NCBI GenBank assembly: GCA_015522635.1
Contig: WALW01000025.1
Span: forward strand, 1 to 57,969
From: Candidatus Tiamatella incendiivivens
GTDB lineage: Archaea > Thermoproteota > Thermoprotei_A > Sulfolobales > Acidilobaceae
DNA length: 57,969 nt
Direction: 5' to 3'
Shown: piece after piece, positions 25,896-35,706 of the stretch
Numbering within the stretch: position 1 is the first letter of the stretch
Layout: each line of letters starts with the position of its first letter
The notes under the pieces: generated by a model
Databases searched by the model: none
What the model was told of the DNA's origin: nothing
Seen by the model: the letters and a program-made list of their open reading frames with translations, nothing else
Translations under genes and position numbers: made by a program

Positions 25896-27116
25896 ATGGT
25901 TCAAAATCTATTCATAGAGGAATACAGGCATCCTCCTATTTACAAACTTGAAACAGAACTCGTGGAGAGGAAAGGCCTTGGCCACCCTGATTACATAGCT
26001 GACTCTGCAAGTGAAATAGCTAGCAGAGAGTTGAGCAAGTATTATCTTAGAGAATACGGTAGGATCCTGCACCACAACTTGGATAAAACACTCCTAGTCG
26101 GAGGTCAAGCTAAAGTCTACTTCGGAGGAGGTCAAATAATACACCCTATATATATAATAGTATCTGGGAGAGCAGTAACCACCGTGAAAACAAATAATGG
26201 AGTAGACGAAGTTCCTGTAGGGTCTATTATTCTAGGAGCAGTCAAAAAATGGATAAAAGAAAACATGAGATTCCTTGAACCCGAGGAACATGTTATAGTG
26301 GATTATAAGATTGGTAAAGGAAGTGCTGATCTAGTTGGAATATTTGACACCGCGAGATCAGCTCCTAGATCCAATGATACGAGCTTTGGAGTAGGTTATG
26401 CACCACTTTCACCACTAGAATCCCTCGTATTTGAAACAGAGAGGCTTCTAAATAGCAAGGAAGTTAAGAGTAGGATTCCCGCTGTAGGTGAGGACGTTAA
26501 AGTGATGGGGCTAAGGGAAGGCGACACTATAGATTTAACTATAGCTATGGCTGTCGTATCCAGCCTCGTCGCAGATAAAGAGGATTATCTGTCTGTGAAG
26601 GAAGAAGTTAGAGAGAAAGTCTTGGATCTAGCCTCAAAAATCGTGCCAGACTACAATGTAAACGTGTATATAAACACTGGAGACACCCCAGAGAAAGGTA
26701 TCTTCTACCTAACATACACGGGAACCAGCAGTGAACATGGAGATGATGGAATGACCGGGCGTGGAAATAGAGTTAATGGGTTAATAACACCGCTAAGACC
26801 CATGAGTTTAGAGGCCACAGCCGGTAAAAACCCTGTGAGCCATGTCGGTAAGATATACAACGTCGCAGCTATGCTAGCTGCTAACAAGATCGCAGACGTT
26901 GTTAGTGACGCTGAGGAGGTTTATGTAAAACTGCTAAGCCAGATTGGAAGACCTATTGATGAGCCCTTGGCAGCTAGCGTAATGGTCAATCCGGGAGAGG
27001 GGAGAGAGCTTACGTCCAGTGAGAAGGAAGAGATACGTGGAATCATCAATGAGATAGTGGGTAATATAATGGGCATTACTGATATCATTCTCAATGGAGA
27101 AACTATACTCTTCTAG
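25896..27116 (+). CDS. mat: Archaeal S-adenosylmethionine synthetase
   Basis: 406 residues, the usual length of the archaeal AdoMet synthetase family (COG1812), which differs strongly from bacterial MetK. Seen: [18 protein letters not shown] at the N-terminus, [21 protein letters not shown], and the C-terminal [21 protein letters not shown] block. It makes AdoMet from methionine and ATP in the cytoplasm. A GGTGG ribosome binding site is seven bases before the ATG. It is convergent with the Liv transporter operon. Confidence 0.95.
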   Translation: MVQNLFIEEYRHPPIYKLETELVERKGLGHPDYIADSASEIASRELSKYYLREYGRILHHNLDKTLLVGGQAKVYFGGGQIIHPIYIIVSGRAVTTVKTNNGVDEVPVGSIILGAVKKWIKENMRFLEPEEHVIVDYKIGKGSADLVGIFDTARSAPRSNDTSFGVGYAPLSPLESLVFETERLLNSKEVKSRIPAVGEDVKVMGLREGDTIDLTIAMAVVSSLVADKEDYLSVKEEVREKVLDLASKIVPDYNVNVYINTGDTPEKGIFYLTYTGTSSEHGDDGMTGRGNRVNGLITPLRPMSLEATAGKNPVSHVGKIYNVAAMLAANKIADVVSDAEEVYVKLLSQIGRPIDEPLAASVMVNPGEGRELTSSEKEEIRGIINEIVGNIMGITDIILNGETILF

Positions 27117-27152
27117 CGAATTAACCCTTTCTTCCAGCATGTTAGTATGTAA

Positions 27153-27172
27153 TAGGCACCCGGCTAAGCCTA
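27153..27172. repeat. Short inverted repeat between AdoMet synthetase and livF
   Basis: TAGGC at 27153-27157 pairs with GCCTA at 27168-27172 across a ten-base loop, in the 129-base convergent gap. It may help to separate the two transcripts, but the stem is only five pairs. Confidence 0.3.
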
Positions 27173-27245
27173 CCTTAATTATAAAATAGGAGATGAAGAC
27201 GCTCAGAGATCCTGTAAAAGTGAAATATAAAAAGAAATGAGTGAA

Positions 27246-27962
27246 TTACATTCCTAAGTAGGCTTCTTTGAACTTCGGGTTCTCAGTTAACTCGCTTATT
27301 GCTCCTTCTAAAACAATCCTGCCATTCTCCATTACATAACCGTAGTCTCCTATGCTGACAGCCATTTGAACACTTTGCTCCACAAGTAGCACCGTGAGCC
27401 CCTCCTCGTCTCTAAGTCTTCTAATTACATTTCCTATGTCTTGAACTAATTTCGGCGCTAAGCCTAGACTGGGCTCATCCATCATTAGTATCTCCGGGTT
27501 TGACACTAACCCTCTTGCAATTGCTAGCATTTGTTGCTCACCACCACTGAGCGTGCCTGCTTTCTGGTTTAATCGTTCTTTTAGTCTGGGGAAGAGGTTG
27601 AAAGCCTTCTCCAAGTTCTCATCAAATTTCTCCTTAGCCCTTTTCGTAAACGAAGCCAAGTATAGGTTTTCATATACTGACAACTGAGGCCACAGTCTTC
27701 TGCCTTCAGGAACAAGAATTAAGCCTGTTTCAGCTCTATGGTGTGCTGGCAATTTGGTTACATCTTCTCCGTTAAACTCTATCATCCCATCCCAGGCTTT
27801 TAATACTCCCGATATCGTCCATAATGTAGTGGTCTTTCCGACACCATTTGAGCCTAGTAAAGTAGTAATTGTTCCTTTTTCTACCCTGAGGTTCACACCA
27901 TGGAGTACTTCTGTTTCACCATAACCAGAAACCAGATTTTCAACTCTTAACACGACGCTCAT
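27246..27962 (-). CDS. livF: Branched-chain amino acid-type ABC transporter ATPase LivF
   Basis: 238 residues. Walker A GSNGVGKTT (37-45), signature LSGGEQQMLAIARGL and Walker B EILMMDEPSLGL mark an ABC ATPase of the LivF group (short, ending in EAYLGM). It powers uptake from the cytoplasmic side with LivG. It is the last gene of the transporter run, six bases after livG. Confidence 0.92.
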   Translation of the reverse strand: MSVVLRVENLVSGYGETEVLHGVNLRVEKGTITTLLGSNGVGKTTTLWTISGVLKAWDGMIEFNGEDVTKLPAHHRAETGLILVPEGRRLWPQLSVYENLYLASFTKRAKEKFDENLEKAFNLFPRLKERLNQKAGTLSGGEQQMLAIARGLVSNPEILMMDEPSLGLAPKLVQDIGNVIRRLRDEEGLTVLLVEQSVQMAVSIGDYGYVMENGRIVLEGAISELTENPKFKEAYLGM

Positions 27963-27968
27963 TTCTAA

Positions 27969-28730
27969 TCACCTTTTCTGAACAAATTTCAACGCTAACT
28001 CAGGGTTACCTAGATAAGCAGCAATAACCTCTGGATTGTTAGCTATCTCAGTCGGCGATCCCTCAGCTATCTTCCTACCGAAATCCAGTACAATCATTCT
28101 CTCCGCGAAATTCATTATAGCATGCATAACATGTTCTATCATAACAATCGTAATCCCTTTCTCCTCGTTTATTTTCTTCAATAACCCTATCATCACATCA
28201 ATCTCACTTGGAACTAAGCCTGCAAGAACCTCATCGAGTAACAGGAGATCCGGTTGAGAGGACAATGCTCTAGCCAACTCGAGTCTTTTCTTCTCTTGAA
28301 CATTCAACAAACTAGCAGGCAGATTCTCTTTTTCTCTTAAATCAACAAAATCAAGCGTATCTAATGCTATCTCCCTAGCCTCGTCTTCACTTATAGAATC
28401 ATGCCTTGGCCCAAACAATGCACCAATCATAGCATTTTCTAGAACGGTTAAATCACTAAAAGGTTTAACAACCTGGTGTGTTCTAGCCATACCATACCTT
28501 GCCCTTTTATGAGGAGACCAATTAGTCACATCAGTATCTTTAAATATAACCTTTCCAACATCTGGTCTATATACCCCGTTTATCACATTAAACAGTGTTG
28601 TTTTACCTGCCCCATTAGGACCTATTATACCAAATCTCTCCCCTTCCCTCACTCTAAAAGACACCTGGCTTAAAGCAGTTAATCCCCCAAACCGTTTCGT
28701 CACGTTATCCACTACCAGAATATCAGCCAC
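27969..28730 (-). CDS. livG: Branched-chain amino acid-type ABC transporter ATPase LivG
   Basis: 253 residues. Walker A GPNGAGKTT (37-45) and Walker B DLLLLDEVLAGL are clear. The signature LLNVQEKKRLELARAL is atypical: the usual LSxGxQ reads LLNVQEK, so the first Ser/Gly positions are altered. The C-terminal IANNPEVIAAYLG motif is characteristic of LivG. It lies 12 bases downstream of livM. Confidence 0.9.
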   Translation of the reverse strand: MADILVVDNVTKRFGGLTALSQVSFRVREGERFGIIGPNGAGKTTLFNVINGVYRPDVGKVIFKDTDVTNWSPHKRARYGMARTHQVVKPFSDLTVLENAMIGALFGPRHDSISEDEAREIALDTLDFVDLREKENLPASLLNVQEKKRLELARALSSQPDLLLLDEVLAGLVPSEIDVMIGLLKKINEEKGITIVMIEHVMHAIMNFAERMIVLDFGRKIAEGSPTEIANNPEVIAAYLGNPELALKFVQKR

Positions 28731-28742
28731 AACACATCACCT

Positions 28743-29765
28743 TTACTCTAACCATCTTCTTAGCCTAGGTAATTTCTTCTTCAGCAATCCAACTACTCCT
28801 TCAGGAAAGAAAGCAATTATAACAACAACTGTAGCCCCAAGTATAACATAAGTAAGTTCTCCAACTGTAGTTAAAAGAGACCAGTCAAGAATATAGTATA
28901 TAACTGCACCAATAATAGGTCCTATGAATGAGCCAATTCCACCTACAGCAACCATTATGATCATTTTTATACTGAATAGAAGGCTAAAATCATGTGCAGC
29001 ATAAGATTTCCTGAATTCACTAGCAACCCCCCATAGACTTCCTATTAACCCTGCAAGGATGAAAGCATATATCTTGTATCTGAACGTATCAACTCCCATG
29101 ACTTCAGCGGCATCCTCGTTTTCTCTAATAGCTGCAAGTCCGTATCCAAACTTACTTATACGTATAAAATATGCCAGATATATTGTTATAATGAATAAAA
29201 TGAAGTGCATCCAGTAGAAAGTAGTATCAGAAAGCCCCATGTTTGGATTTGTTAGTTCCTTCCCTCCAAATGGTGAAAGCATTGAGGTAATGTATATTAT
29301 TAAAAACATCACTACATAGTCTAATCCTATCGTAGCAATAGCGAAAAATGCTCCTCTCAACCTCAAAACAGCATACCCGACAATCCATGCTATCAGTACC
29401 GACAAAACGACCGCTAATAATATGCTTTCCGAAAAGAAAACTGCTAGCATCTCATTGCTAATCCTACCATGCATAGAAACATAAGACAAAATACGAGATC
29501 TATTAGCTATAGCCAAGATATATGCTGTAGAGAACGATCCTAATCCCACGAACACGGAGTGCCCGAAACTTACATATCCAGTATAACTCATTATAACAGC
29601 CATTGCCAATGCTATACCAATATAGAACATTAAATCTGATCCGTTTGCAATGTATACTCTAGGAATCAAATTACTACTGCCTAAATAACCCAATAAAAGG
29701 AAGAATATTACAATCAGTGTTGACATTAGAAATCCTGGACGCTTTATAACACTAGTCAATTTCAT
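28743..29765 (-). CDS. livM: Branched-chain amino acid-type ABC transporter permease LivM
   Basis: 340 residues with about nine to ten membrane helices and the LivM landmarks GYVSFGHSVFVGLGSF and FGYGLAAIRENEDAAEVMGV (the ATPase-coupling EAA-like loop), plus VGGIGSFIGPIIGA. It overlaps livH by four bases and forms the membrane channel with it. Confidence 0.92.
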   Translation of the reverse strand: MKLTSVIKRPGFLMSTLIVIFFLLLGYLGSSNLIPRVYIANGSDLMFYIGIALAMAVIMSYTGYVSFGHSVFVGLGSFSTAYILAIANRSRILSYVSMHGRISNEMLAVFFSESILLAVVLSVLIAWIVGYAVLRLRGAFFAIATIGLDYVVMFLIIYITSMLSPFGGKELTNPNMGLSDTTFYWMHFILFIITIYLAYFIRISKFGYGLAAIRENEDAAEVMGVDTFRYKIYAFILAGLIGSLWGVASEFRKSYAAHDFSLLFSIKMIIMVAVGGIGSFIGPIIGAVIYYILDWSLLTTVGELTYVILGATVVVIIAFFPEGVVGLLKKKLPRLRRWLE

Positions 29766-30742
29766 TCACCTTTTCTCCATGCATGTAACTTGTGTTCTAT
29801 ATCTCCGAACACACCATTTGGTTTCAGTACCAATGCAATTATGAGCGCGGCGAATGCCACTGCGAAAGCTATCTGCTGGGTGTTACCGGTTAATTCTAGT
29901 GTTAGCATATAGATTATCCCGAGCAATATGCCTCCCAAGTATGTTCCGAGTACACTTCCTAATCCTCCTAAAACTACTATCACGAAGCATAAAGGCGCAA
30001 TGATGCTTTCACTGTCAGGCGAAATAGAGTTAGAATACCCCAAGAAAAGCGCGCCTGACGCCATTGCAAACGCAGTGGCAACTATGGCAGTCATTACCTT
30101 TACTCTTACAGGGTTTATCCCTACGATTGAAAGCGCTCTAGCGTCCTGAGCTACAGCTCTTATTTTTAAACCCATAGATGTCCAGTTCATAACCCCGTAT
30201 GCTAAGATAACTAGCACGAAACCCAAAGCAGACATTAGTAATTTTGATTTCTCTAATGTTACTCCTAGAAAATTAATATAGGTATGCCCAAATCCTCCTA
30301 TCGAATATCCTATGGAAGGAGTGGTACTGTATGTATGTACGAAGTCTGAGATAACGTAGTGTATTCCATATAAGGCTATTCCAAAACCGAACGTAGCCAT
30401 TAGACTAGACATCTCGTATTTTAGAGTCATTGTATCTACGTGTCCTATGATAGGGTGTAGTGTAACAAAGTAGAAGAAGGCACCGAATGCTGCGCCTAAC
30501 AATCCCATCCATAGGAAGGCCATTGGTGGAGAAAACCATAATGATCCTTCATATGTTAGGTATAGAAATGCTGTTAGCATTCCAGCGAATACAACAAGGT
30601 GTCCATGAGCTAGGTTTACTACTTTCATTACACCCCATATTATTGTAAGTCCTATTGCAACCGATCCGAGTAAACTACCATACACTAGACCGACTATTAG
30701 ACCTCTTGCTATAGCGTTACCCGTAATTGTTAACTCTAACAT
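29762..30742 (-). CDS. livH: Branched-chain amino acid-type ABC transporter permease LivH
   Basis: 326 residues, about eight helices, with LivH landmarks GLTIIWGVMKVVNLAHGHLV, MGLKIRAVAQDARALSIVGI and VLGGLGSVLGTYLGG. Its start lies 161 bases downstream of the binding-protein gene, leaving room for a terminator and a second promoter, so expression can differ from that of the binding protein. Confidence 0.92.
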   Translation of the reverse strand: MLELTITGNAIARGLIVGLVYGSLLGSVAIGLTIIWGVMKVVNLAHGHLVVFAGMLTAFLYLTYEGSLWFSPPMAFLWMGLLGAAFGAFFYFVTLHPIIGHVDTMTLKYEMSSLMATFGFGIALYGIHYVISDFVHTYSTTPSIGYSIGGFGHTYINFLGVTLEKSKLLMSALGFVLVILAYGVMNWTSMGLKIRAVAQDARALSIVGINPVRVKVMTAIVATAFAMASGALFLGYSNSISPDSESIIAPLCFVIVVLGGLGSVLGTYLGGILLGIIYMLTLELTGNTQQIAFAVAFAALIIALVLKPNGVFGDIEHKLHAWRKGE

Positions 30743-30845
30743 TCATCTATCCCCCTACATAATTCATGCTACCACTTTTTATCCACTAAATAATAGCAGT
30801 ATAAAAATGTTTATCAAATATTACTTTTCTTAAAAGTATATTGAT

Positions 30846-30885
30846 TTGAAATACCAAAAATAAAAAAACAAAAAAGATTAAGTTA
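30846..30885 (-). terminator. Oligo-T terminator after the Liv-type binding-protein gene
   Basis: On the minus strand the stretch just after the stop reads as several T5-T7 tracts (A-runs on the plus strand). It would attenuate transcription between the binding protein and livHMGF, which fits the common surplus of binding protein over permease. Confidence 0.5.
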
Positions 30886-30903
30886 ATACTAATATCTTAT
30901 ACT

Positions 30904-32361
30904 TTATTTCTTCATAGCCCACCAAGCAGCCGCAATTATTATTATGATTATTATTACGATGACGCTTGCCCATAGTGCTGCATTACTCTTCTTTGGTGTG
31001 GTTGTTGTCTGTGTAGGTGAAGGCGTCGGTGAGCTTGTAGCTGTGCTCGTAGTAGTTGTCGTAGTTGTGGTTGTCTGAGGCCACCAAGAAGGCGCCATAA
31101 ATAGCGGTTTAGCGGTAGCTACGTCAGTCGGATAAATTACATACTGTTTGCCGTTCTGCCATTGAACCACAACAATCTTGTGACCTATCTGTAGGCCTGT
31201 TTGAGGATCTATTTTCAGTCTTCCAAAGAATGTCATGAGGTCTAAGTTGTTCATTGATTGTCTAACAGCAGTACTATCCAGACTGTTAGCTGTTTCTATA
31301 GCTTTTACAAGGAACACTACAGCTGCACCGGCTTCCGCCGTATGGTATGATGCTTCTTCCATGTTAGGGCAGTCCTGTTTAAAGTACTTTAAGAATTCGT
31401 CTTTAGTGGGTCCAAACCAAGTTAAGCCCAACTTCTTGGCATAGTTCTGGTCAAAGTTTATTGATACATCCCACTGTGAGGGGTAAGCGACTCCATTCGC
31501 GACGTCCTTAAGATCCGTATAGAACTGAGGTTCTGCTGGTGCTACCAATATTCCGATGAACTTAAGATGCCATCCGAGATTATGTGCCTGACTTACTAGC
31601 GCCTCACCATCCTTAAAGTGGCCTCCTCCTATTAACACGTTTGCTCCTGCAGCCTTGGCTGCAGATATAAAGCTCGAGTAGTCTGTGGTGCCTGACTCGT
31701 ATTTCTTATTATAAACAACATCCAACCCGAGTTTTTGAGCTTCCTTCATTGCACCGTTCATAACAGCGTTAGCAAATGCATTATCATTATAGATAAATGC
31801 TATTTTAACCGTTCCTATCTGACTCTGGTATTCCTTGAGCATTTCTAGAGAAGTAGCGAAATACTGACTAGCAGGAGCTAGAATTTGCACGATATACTTG
31901 TATCCCTGTTGAAATATTGAGTCACTTGCACCACCATGGCTTAGCATTACCTTTTTATATTGTTCAGCAAGAGGTGCTGCTGCAGCTGTTAGTCCACTAC
32001 TATAAGGTGCTAGCAGGAAGTCCACTTTATCGCTTGTTATCAGTTTAGCATATAAGCTAGAGACTAAGGTTTTGCTTGATTGATCATCATAATAGACTAG
32101 TTGTAACTTATATGTTTTCCCATTAACCTGTACTCCTCCATTATTATTGAAATAATCTATGGCAGCCTCAACACCACATAAAGATTGCTTTCCCTCTATC
32201 GAGAATTTACCAGTTAAACTAATACTCATACCAATTTTTATCACATTTCCAGAAACCGTTTGGGGGTGCGTATCTGCAATGGCTGTCAACGGAGATGCTA
32301 CAGATGCCAACATGACTATTAGAGCTATGCTAACTAAAACTCTACTAACGAGTTTGTTCAT
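30904..32361 (-). CDS. Liv-type ABC transporter substrate-binding protein, membrane-anchored
   Basis: 485 residues. An N-terminal signal peptide (RVLVSIALIVMLASVASPLTAIA) is followed by a type I periplasmic-binding fold (IKIGMSISLTGKFSIEGKQS). A Thr/Ser/Pro stalk (~425-455) and a C-terminal helix ending WWAMKK anchor the protein in the membrane, as usual for archaeal binding proteins that lack a periplasm. It should deliver branched-chain amino acids, other amino acids or a related small organic ligand to LivHMGF. GGAGGTG precedes the ATG. Its C-terminal anchor is almost identical to that of the unrelated binding protein at 52307. Confidence 0.9.
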   Translation of the reverse strand: MNKLVSRVLVSIALIVMLASVASPLTAIADTHPQTVSGNVIKIGMSISLTGKFSIEGKQSLCGVEAAIDYFNNNGGVQVNGKTYKLQLVYYDDQSSKTLVSSLYAKLITSDKVDFLLAPYSSGLTAAAAPLAEQYKKVMLSHGGASDSIFQQGYKYIVQILAPASQYFATSLEMLKEYQSQIGTVKIAFIYNDNAFANAVMNGAMKEAQKLGLDVVYNKKYESGTTDYSSFISAAKAAGANVLIGGGHFKDGEALVSQAHNLGWHLKFIGILVAPAEPQFYTDLKDVANGVAYPSQWDVSINFDQNYAKKLGLTWFGPTKDEFLKYFKQDCPNMEEASYHTAEAGAAVVFLVKAIETANSLDSTAVRQSMNNLDLMTFFGRLKIDPQTGLQIGHKIVVVQWQNGKQYVIYPTDVATAKPLFMAPSWWPQTTTTTTTTTSTATSSPTPSPTQTTTTPKKSNAALWASVIVIIIIIIIAAAWWAMKK

Positions 32362-32399
32362 ACTGTTTTACACCTCCATTAGCGAGAATGGGTATATCT

Positions 32400-32412
32400 G
32401 TATTTTATAAAT
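32400..32412 (-). promoter_or_regulatory. Putative TATA box of the Liv binding-protein gene
   Basis: The AT-rich TTTATAAAATA (minus-strand sense) lies about 45 bases before the start codon and would place the transcript start near 32380, just ahead of the GGAGGTG site. A second TATA-like box (about 32428-32437) lies farther upstream. Confidence 0.4.
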
Positions 32413-32529
32413 TTAGATTAATTGTATATAAACATATCAATCAGAAAATGTTGATGTGAACAATAAAAACAGAAGTCAAAATAAGGGAACACAAAGAATA
32501 CTGTATATTACTTCTCAGAGGTGTGTAGA

Positions 32530-34017
32530 ATGAGTTTGACCTCAAGCGATTACATGTTTTCGGATCCTGAGAAACTAGCTTCGACTGTTATAGATAAAGC
32601 AGTGGATAACAGTCTTGTAATAGGGACGAGTGGTTTTGGGAGTGTTGGTTATCCGAAGACTATGCCTAAGTATCTGGCTGAGAAGGCTGAATCAAAGAGT
32701 GTTAAGATATCTATTCTAACCGGAGCTAGTGCTTATGCTATGGACGGTATTTTTGCTGAGAAACGGGTTGCGGTTAGAAGGTATCCTTATCAGAACAATC
32801 CTGTTATGAGGAAAATGATAAATGAGGGGCTTGTCGAGTTCATGGATTATCATTTAGGTGAGTGGCCTTTCCTTGTTAGGTATGGTTGGCTTGATGAAGT
32901 TGTTGGGAATATAGATCTTGCTATTGTTGAAGCAGCCCAAGTACTTGATGACGGATTCGTACCTACTGGTAGTATTGGTGCTATAACTGCTTTCGTGGAA
33001 AAGGCTAGATATGTGATTGTTGAAGTTAATAGAGATGTTAGTGAGGAAATGAATGGTATACATGACATATATGTACCCCAACCAGGAGAGCCTATACCCT
33101 TGAGAAACGTTGAAGACAGGATAGGATCCCCTATAGTCAGGTTACCGAAAGGAAAGCTCCTAGGCATAGTAGAATCTAGCGGAATCGATGTTGGTGGAAA
33201 ACCGGTTGAGCCTGGTAAAGTTGAGAAAGCCATTGCCGAGAACTTACTTGAGTTCTTCCAAAAGGAGATTGAGAATGGGCGATTACCAGGAAATCTCTAC
33301 CCATTAGAAAGTGGTGTTGGAGCCGTTAACGATGCTGTTTTCAAAGCTGTGGGTGAAGCGGGGTTCAAAGGATTAAAAGCATGGACAGAGGTTATTCAGG
33401 ATAGTCTCTTAAACATGTACCTGGAAGAGAAAATGGATGCTTTGTCAGCTACTAGTCTCATGCTTTCTCCAAAAAACTTGGAAAGAGTCTATCAGGAGGC
33501 TGAAGAGATCAAGAAAGATATTGTTTTGAGGCCGCAGGATATAACCAATAACATTGAGTTGATTAGGCGCCTCCGCGTTATAGCAATAAACACTGCGGTG
33601 GAGGTGGACATACTAGGAAACGTGAATTCCACTCACATTCTAGGGAAAAACATGATCAATGGCATAGGTGGTAGCGGCGACTATTCTAGAGGAGCCTTCC
33701 TAAGCATATTCATCACACCCTCAATAAGGAAGAATGGGAGAATCTCCACAATAGTACCTCTCGTTACACACGTAGATACAGTAGACCACGATGTAGACGT
33801 AATAGTGACAGATCAAGGGTACTGTGACCTCAGGGGTCTAAGCCTGCGGGAGAGGGCTAAGGTGATCATAGAAAGATGCTCACATCCTACATATAAGAAT
33901 CAACTATGGAGTTACTATAATGAAGCAGTCAAGAGTGAAGGTCACTCCCCATCCATCTTGGAAAAAGCTTTCAGCTTCCACTTAAACTACATTAAGAATG
34001 GAGATATGAGGGAATAA
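32530..34017 (+). CDS. Acetyl-CoA hydrolase/CoA-transferase (succinyl-, propionyl- or acetyl-CoA class)
   Basis: About 495 residues. Landmarks: TSGFGSVGYPKTMPKYLAE at the N-terminus, the AWTEVIQDS segment whose Glu matches the catalytic residue of class I CoA-transferases, and GIGGSGDYSRGAFLS. These enzymes move CoA between acetate, propionate and succinate or hydrolyse acetyl-CoA. With the methylmalonyl-CoA mutase six kilobases downstream, a propionyl-CoA/succinyl-CoA exchange role is plausible. I start at ATG 32530, where GAGGTG is six bases upstream; the GTG at 32521 lies inside that site. The gene ends five bases before the next one. Confidence 0.87.
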   Translation: MSLTSSDYMFSDPEKLASTVIDKAVDNSLVIGTSGFGSVGYPKTMPKYLAEKAESKSVKISILTGASAYAMDGIFAEKRVAVRRYPYQNNPVMRKMINEGLVEFMDYHLGEWPFLVRYGWLDEVVGNIDLAIVEAAQVLDDGFVPTGSIGAITAFVEKARYVIVEVNRDVSEEMNGIHDIYVPQPGEPIPLRNVEDRIGSPIVRLPKGKLLGIVESSGIDVGGKPVEPGKVEKAIAENLLEFFQKEIENGRLPGNLYPLESGVGAVNDAVFKAVGEAGFKGLKAWTEVIQDSLLNMYLEEKMDALSATSLMLSPKNLERVYQEAEEIKKDIVLRPQDITNNIELIRRLRVIAINTAVEVDILGNVNSTHILGKNMINGIGGSGDYSRGAFLSIFITPSIRKNGRISTIVPLVTHVDTVDHDVDVIVTDQGYCDLRGLSLRERAKVIIERCSHPTYKNQLWSYYNEAVKSEGHSPSILEKAFSFHLNYIKNGDMRE

Positions 34018-34022
34018 CGGTA

Positions 34023-34571
34023 TTGAATGCCGGAAACATCTTCTCCTTCAACGGTAAAACCCCTCGAATACACCCCACTGCATTTATAGATCCTTCTGCT
34101 AGAATAGTCGGAGACGTCACTATCGAGGAAAACGTTGGAATTCTATATGGAACAATCATACGAGGAGACGATGATAGAATTGATATAGGGAAAAGTAGCG
34201 TAGTACTAGAGAATTCGCTCGTGGAGGCTCCCCCAGGGAAACCCGTCAGTATAAGAGAAAACTCCCTGGTAAGCCACGGAGCCATCATACATGGTGCAAT
34301 AGTAGGAGACTGTAGTCTAGTGGGAATAGGAGCTATAGTATTGGATGGAGCCGTTATCGGAGAGGAATCAATCATTGCTGCTGGAGCACTTATTCCTCCT
34401 GGTAAAATAATTCCAAGGAGAAGTCTTGTTATCGGGATTCCCGGCAAGACTATTAGAAACATTACAGACGAAGATTTAGAAGTCGTTAAAAAGGAACTCG
34501 AGGCTGTTCATAGAAAAATACCAGTATATAAAAGACTTTTTTCAAACCGGCGCGATAAATGTAACGATTAA
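34023..34571 (+). CDS. Gamma-carbonic-anhydrase-like left-handed beta-helix protein with altered metal site
   Basis: 182 residues made of hexapeptide repeats (NPSARIVGDVTIEENVGI-like periodicity) and a C-terminal helix, as in Cam/YrdA/PaaY proteins. Two zinc-ligand histidines are present in the SHGAIIHGA block, five residues apart. The third, normally in an NVQDxxxxH segment, aligns with Glu in VVLENSLVEA, and the Gln/Asp of that segment are also lost. It may bind metal differently or be inactive as a carbonic anhydrase. TTG start; five bases after the CoA-transferase, so probably co-transcribed with it. PaaY-like acyl-CoA thioesterase activity is another option. Confidence 0.78.
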   Translation: MNAGNIFSFNGKTPRIHPTAFIDPSARIVGDVTIEENVGILYGTIIRGDDDRIDIGKSSVVLENSLVEAPPGKPVSIRENSLVSHGAIIHGAIVGDCSLVGIGAIVLDGAVIGEESIIAAGALIPPGKIIPRRSLVIGIPGKTIRNITDEDLEVVKKELEAVHRKIPVYKRLFSNRRDKCND

Positions 34572-34727
34572 TTCTAGAATAAACTAGGAACGTTGAATCT
34601 GGGAACCGTAAAACCAGTCTTCTAACAATATATAGTAGTTAAAGGTCAGCCAGCCACCGCCTAATCATCCAGGCTTCATTGAGATTTGACTGTCTGAACC
34701 GGCTCTCTTCATCCCTATATATAGGAT

Positions 34728-35093
34728 TTATGAATACTCCTCTATAACATTGTCTATATTCTGGTATACATCCATGACGCTGTCCAAGTCTTTTTCTACT
34801 CTGCATGTTGGGCTTATAATTCTCCCAATATAGTCCGCTTGAACCAGTAGTTCATCAACAGTCCTCTGCATATTCTCTATAAATTCCTCGTCAGGATTAA
34901 CGTCAATTAATGATTTTATGTCAAACCCCAGAGAGATTATTATACGGTCTCCACATGATCTTATTTCCAGGAACACTTGTGGTGCGGTTTCCTCTATTAC
35001 CCTTACCGTGTTGGATACAGTTTCAACTCGGTATCCTTTTTCTGATAACAATTTCCTGAGCTCGTCGAGGATTATCCTGTCACATCCTTGCAA
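34728..35093 (-). CDS. Hypothetical protein, 121 residues
   Basis: No family recognised. The sequence is a mixed alpha/beta, acidic, soluble protein (MQGCDRIILDELRKLLSEKGYRV at the start, one internal Cys pair region CGDR/PTCR). The TTG start has GGTGG about eight bases upstream. It is the last member of a minus-strand run after the metallophosphoesterase gene, 22 bases away, and may be co-transcribed with it. Confidence 0.55.
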   Translation of the reverse strand: MQGCDRIILDELRKLLSEKGYRVETVSNTVRVIEETAPQVFLEIRSCGDRIIISLGFDIKSLIDVNPDEEFIENMQRTVDELLVQADYIGRIISPTCRVEKDLDSVMDVYQNIDNVIEEYS

Positions 35094-35115
35094 GCCTAAG
35101 CCACCGCTTACATGT

Positions 35116-35706
35116 CTATAAATGTTTTAGGGAGGGATATGTTTTCTCTCCTACATCTATTAACGCATAATAACCTTGTAATAAAGGGCCAGGATTAACT
35201 ATGAGGGTATTACCCAGTTCAATATATCCTCTTGATTCATGTATGTGGCCGCATAACACTATTCGAGGTTGATATTTACCTATGAATCTCATTATATTCT
35301 TCGAACCTACATGTACTCCAAATATAGTTTTATCCAACATCTGATACGGAGGATAGTGAGTCAATAAAATGTCTAGTCCCTTCTCCCCCTCCAGTAAGGA
35401 TTCAAGCTTCTCTAAACTATACCCCGGTTCTATTCCTCCGATTCCTCCCACTCTCAGTCCGTAAATAGTGATTATTCTACCTCCAACATTCCATTCGAAC
35501 TCTTTAAGCTTCCTAGCTATATGAGGAGAATCAGTATTACCCGTGACGGCTAATACGTTAGTTCCGGCTTCATATAATATCTCTAGAGATTCCATGCATT
35601 CGAAATCGCCTGTAGCAATGACCATATCAAACTCTTCTCTATCAAGAACGGATCTAAGCTTTCTAGTTTCGCAGTGTATGTCTGTTATGTGAATTATTCT
35701 AACCAA
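35116..35706 (-). CDS. Calcineurin-like metallophosphoesterase (YfcE/MJ0936 type)
   Basis: 196 residues with the family motifs in order: ITDIHCE (D-x-H), ATGDFE, VTGNTDSP (GNxD), LLTHYPP and LCGHIHESRG (GHxH). These bind two metal ions and hydrolyse phosphodiesters or phosphomonoesters in the cytoplasm. The natural substrate is unknown. It overlaps the membrane-protein gene upstream by eight bases. Confidence 0.88.
   Translation of the reverse strand: MVRIIHITDIHCETRKLRSVLDREEFDMVIATGDFECMESLEILYEAGTNVLAVTGNTDSPHIARKLKEFEWNVGGRIITIYGLRVGGIGGIEPGYSLEKLESLLEGEKGLDILLTHYPPYQMLDKTIFGVHVGSKNIMRFIGKYQPRIVLCGHIHESRGYIELGNTLIVNPGPLLQGYYALIDVGEKTYPSLKHL

Noticed and set aside
27117-27245. Possible small RNA (GATGAAGA with CAGA) between AdoMet synthetase and livF
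   Set aside because: Only one imperfect C-like box, no proper D box; the gap is better explained by convergent 3' ends.
34640-34725. Possible C/D-box guide RNA on the minus strand (GATGAAGA ... ATGAAG ... CTGA)
   Set aside because: Both C-like boxes deviate from RUGAUGA, the D' box spacing is too long, and no convincing guide can be shown by eye.
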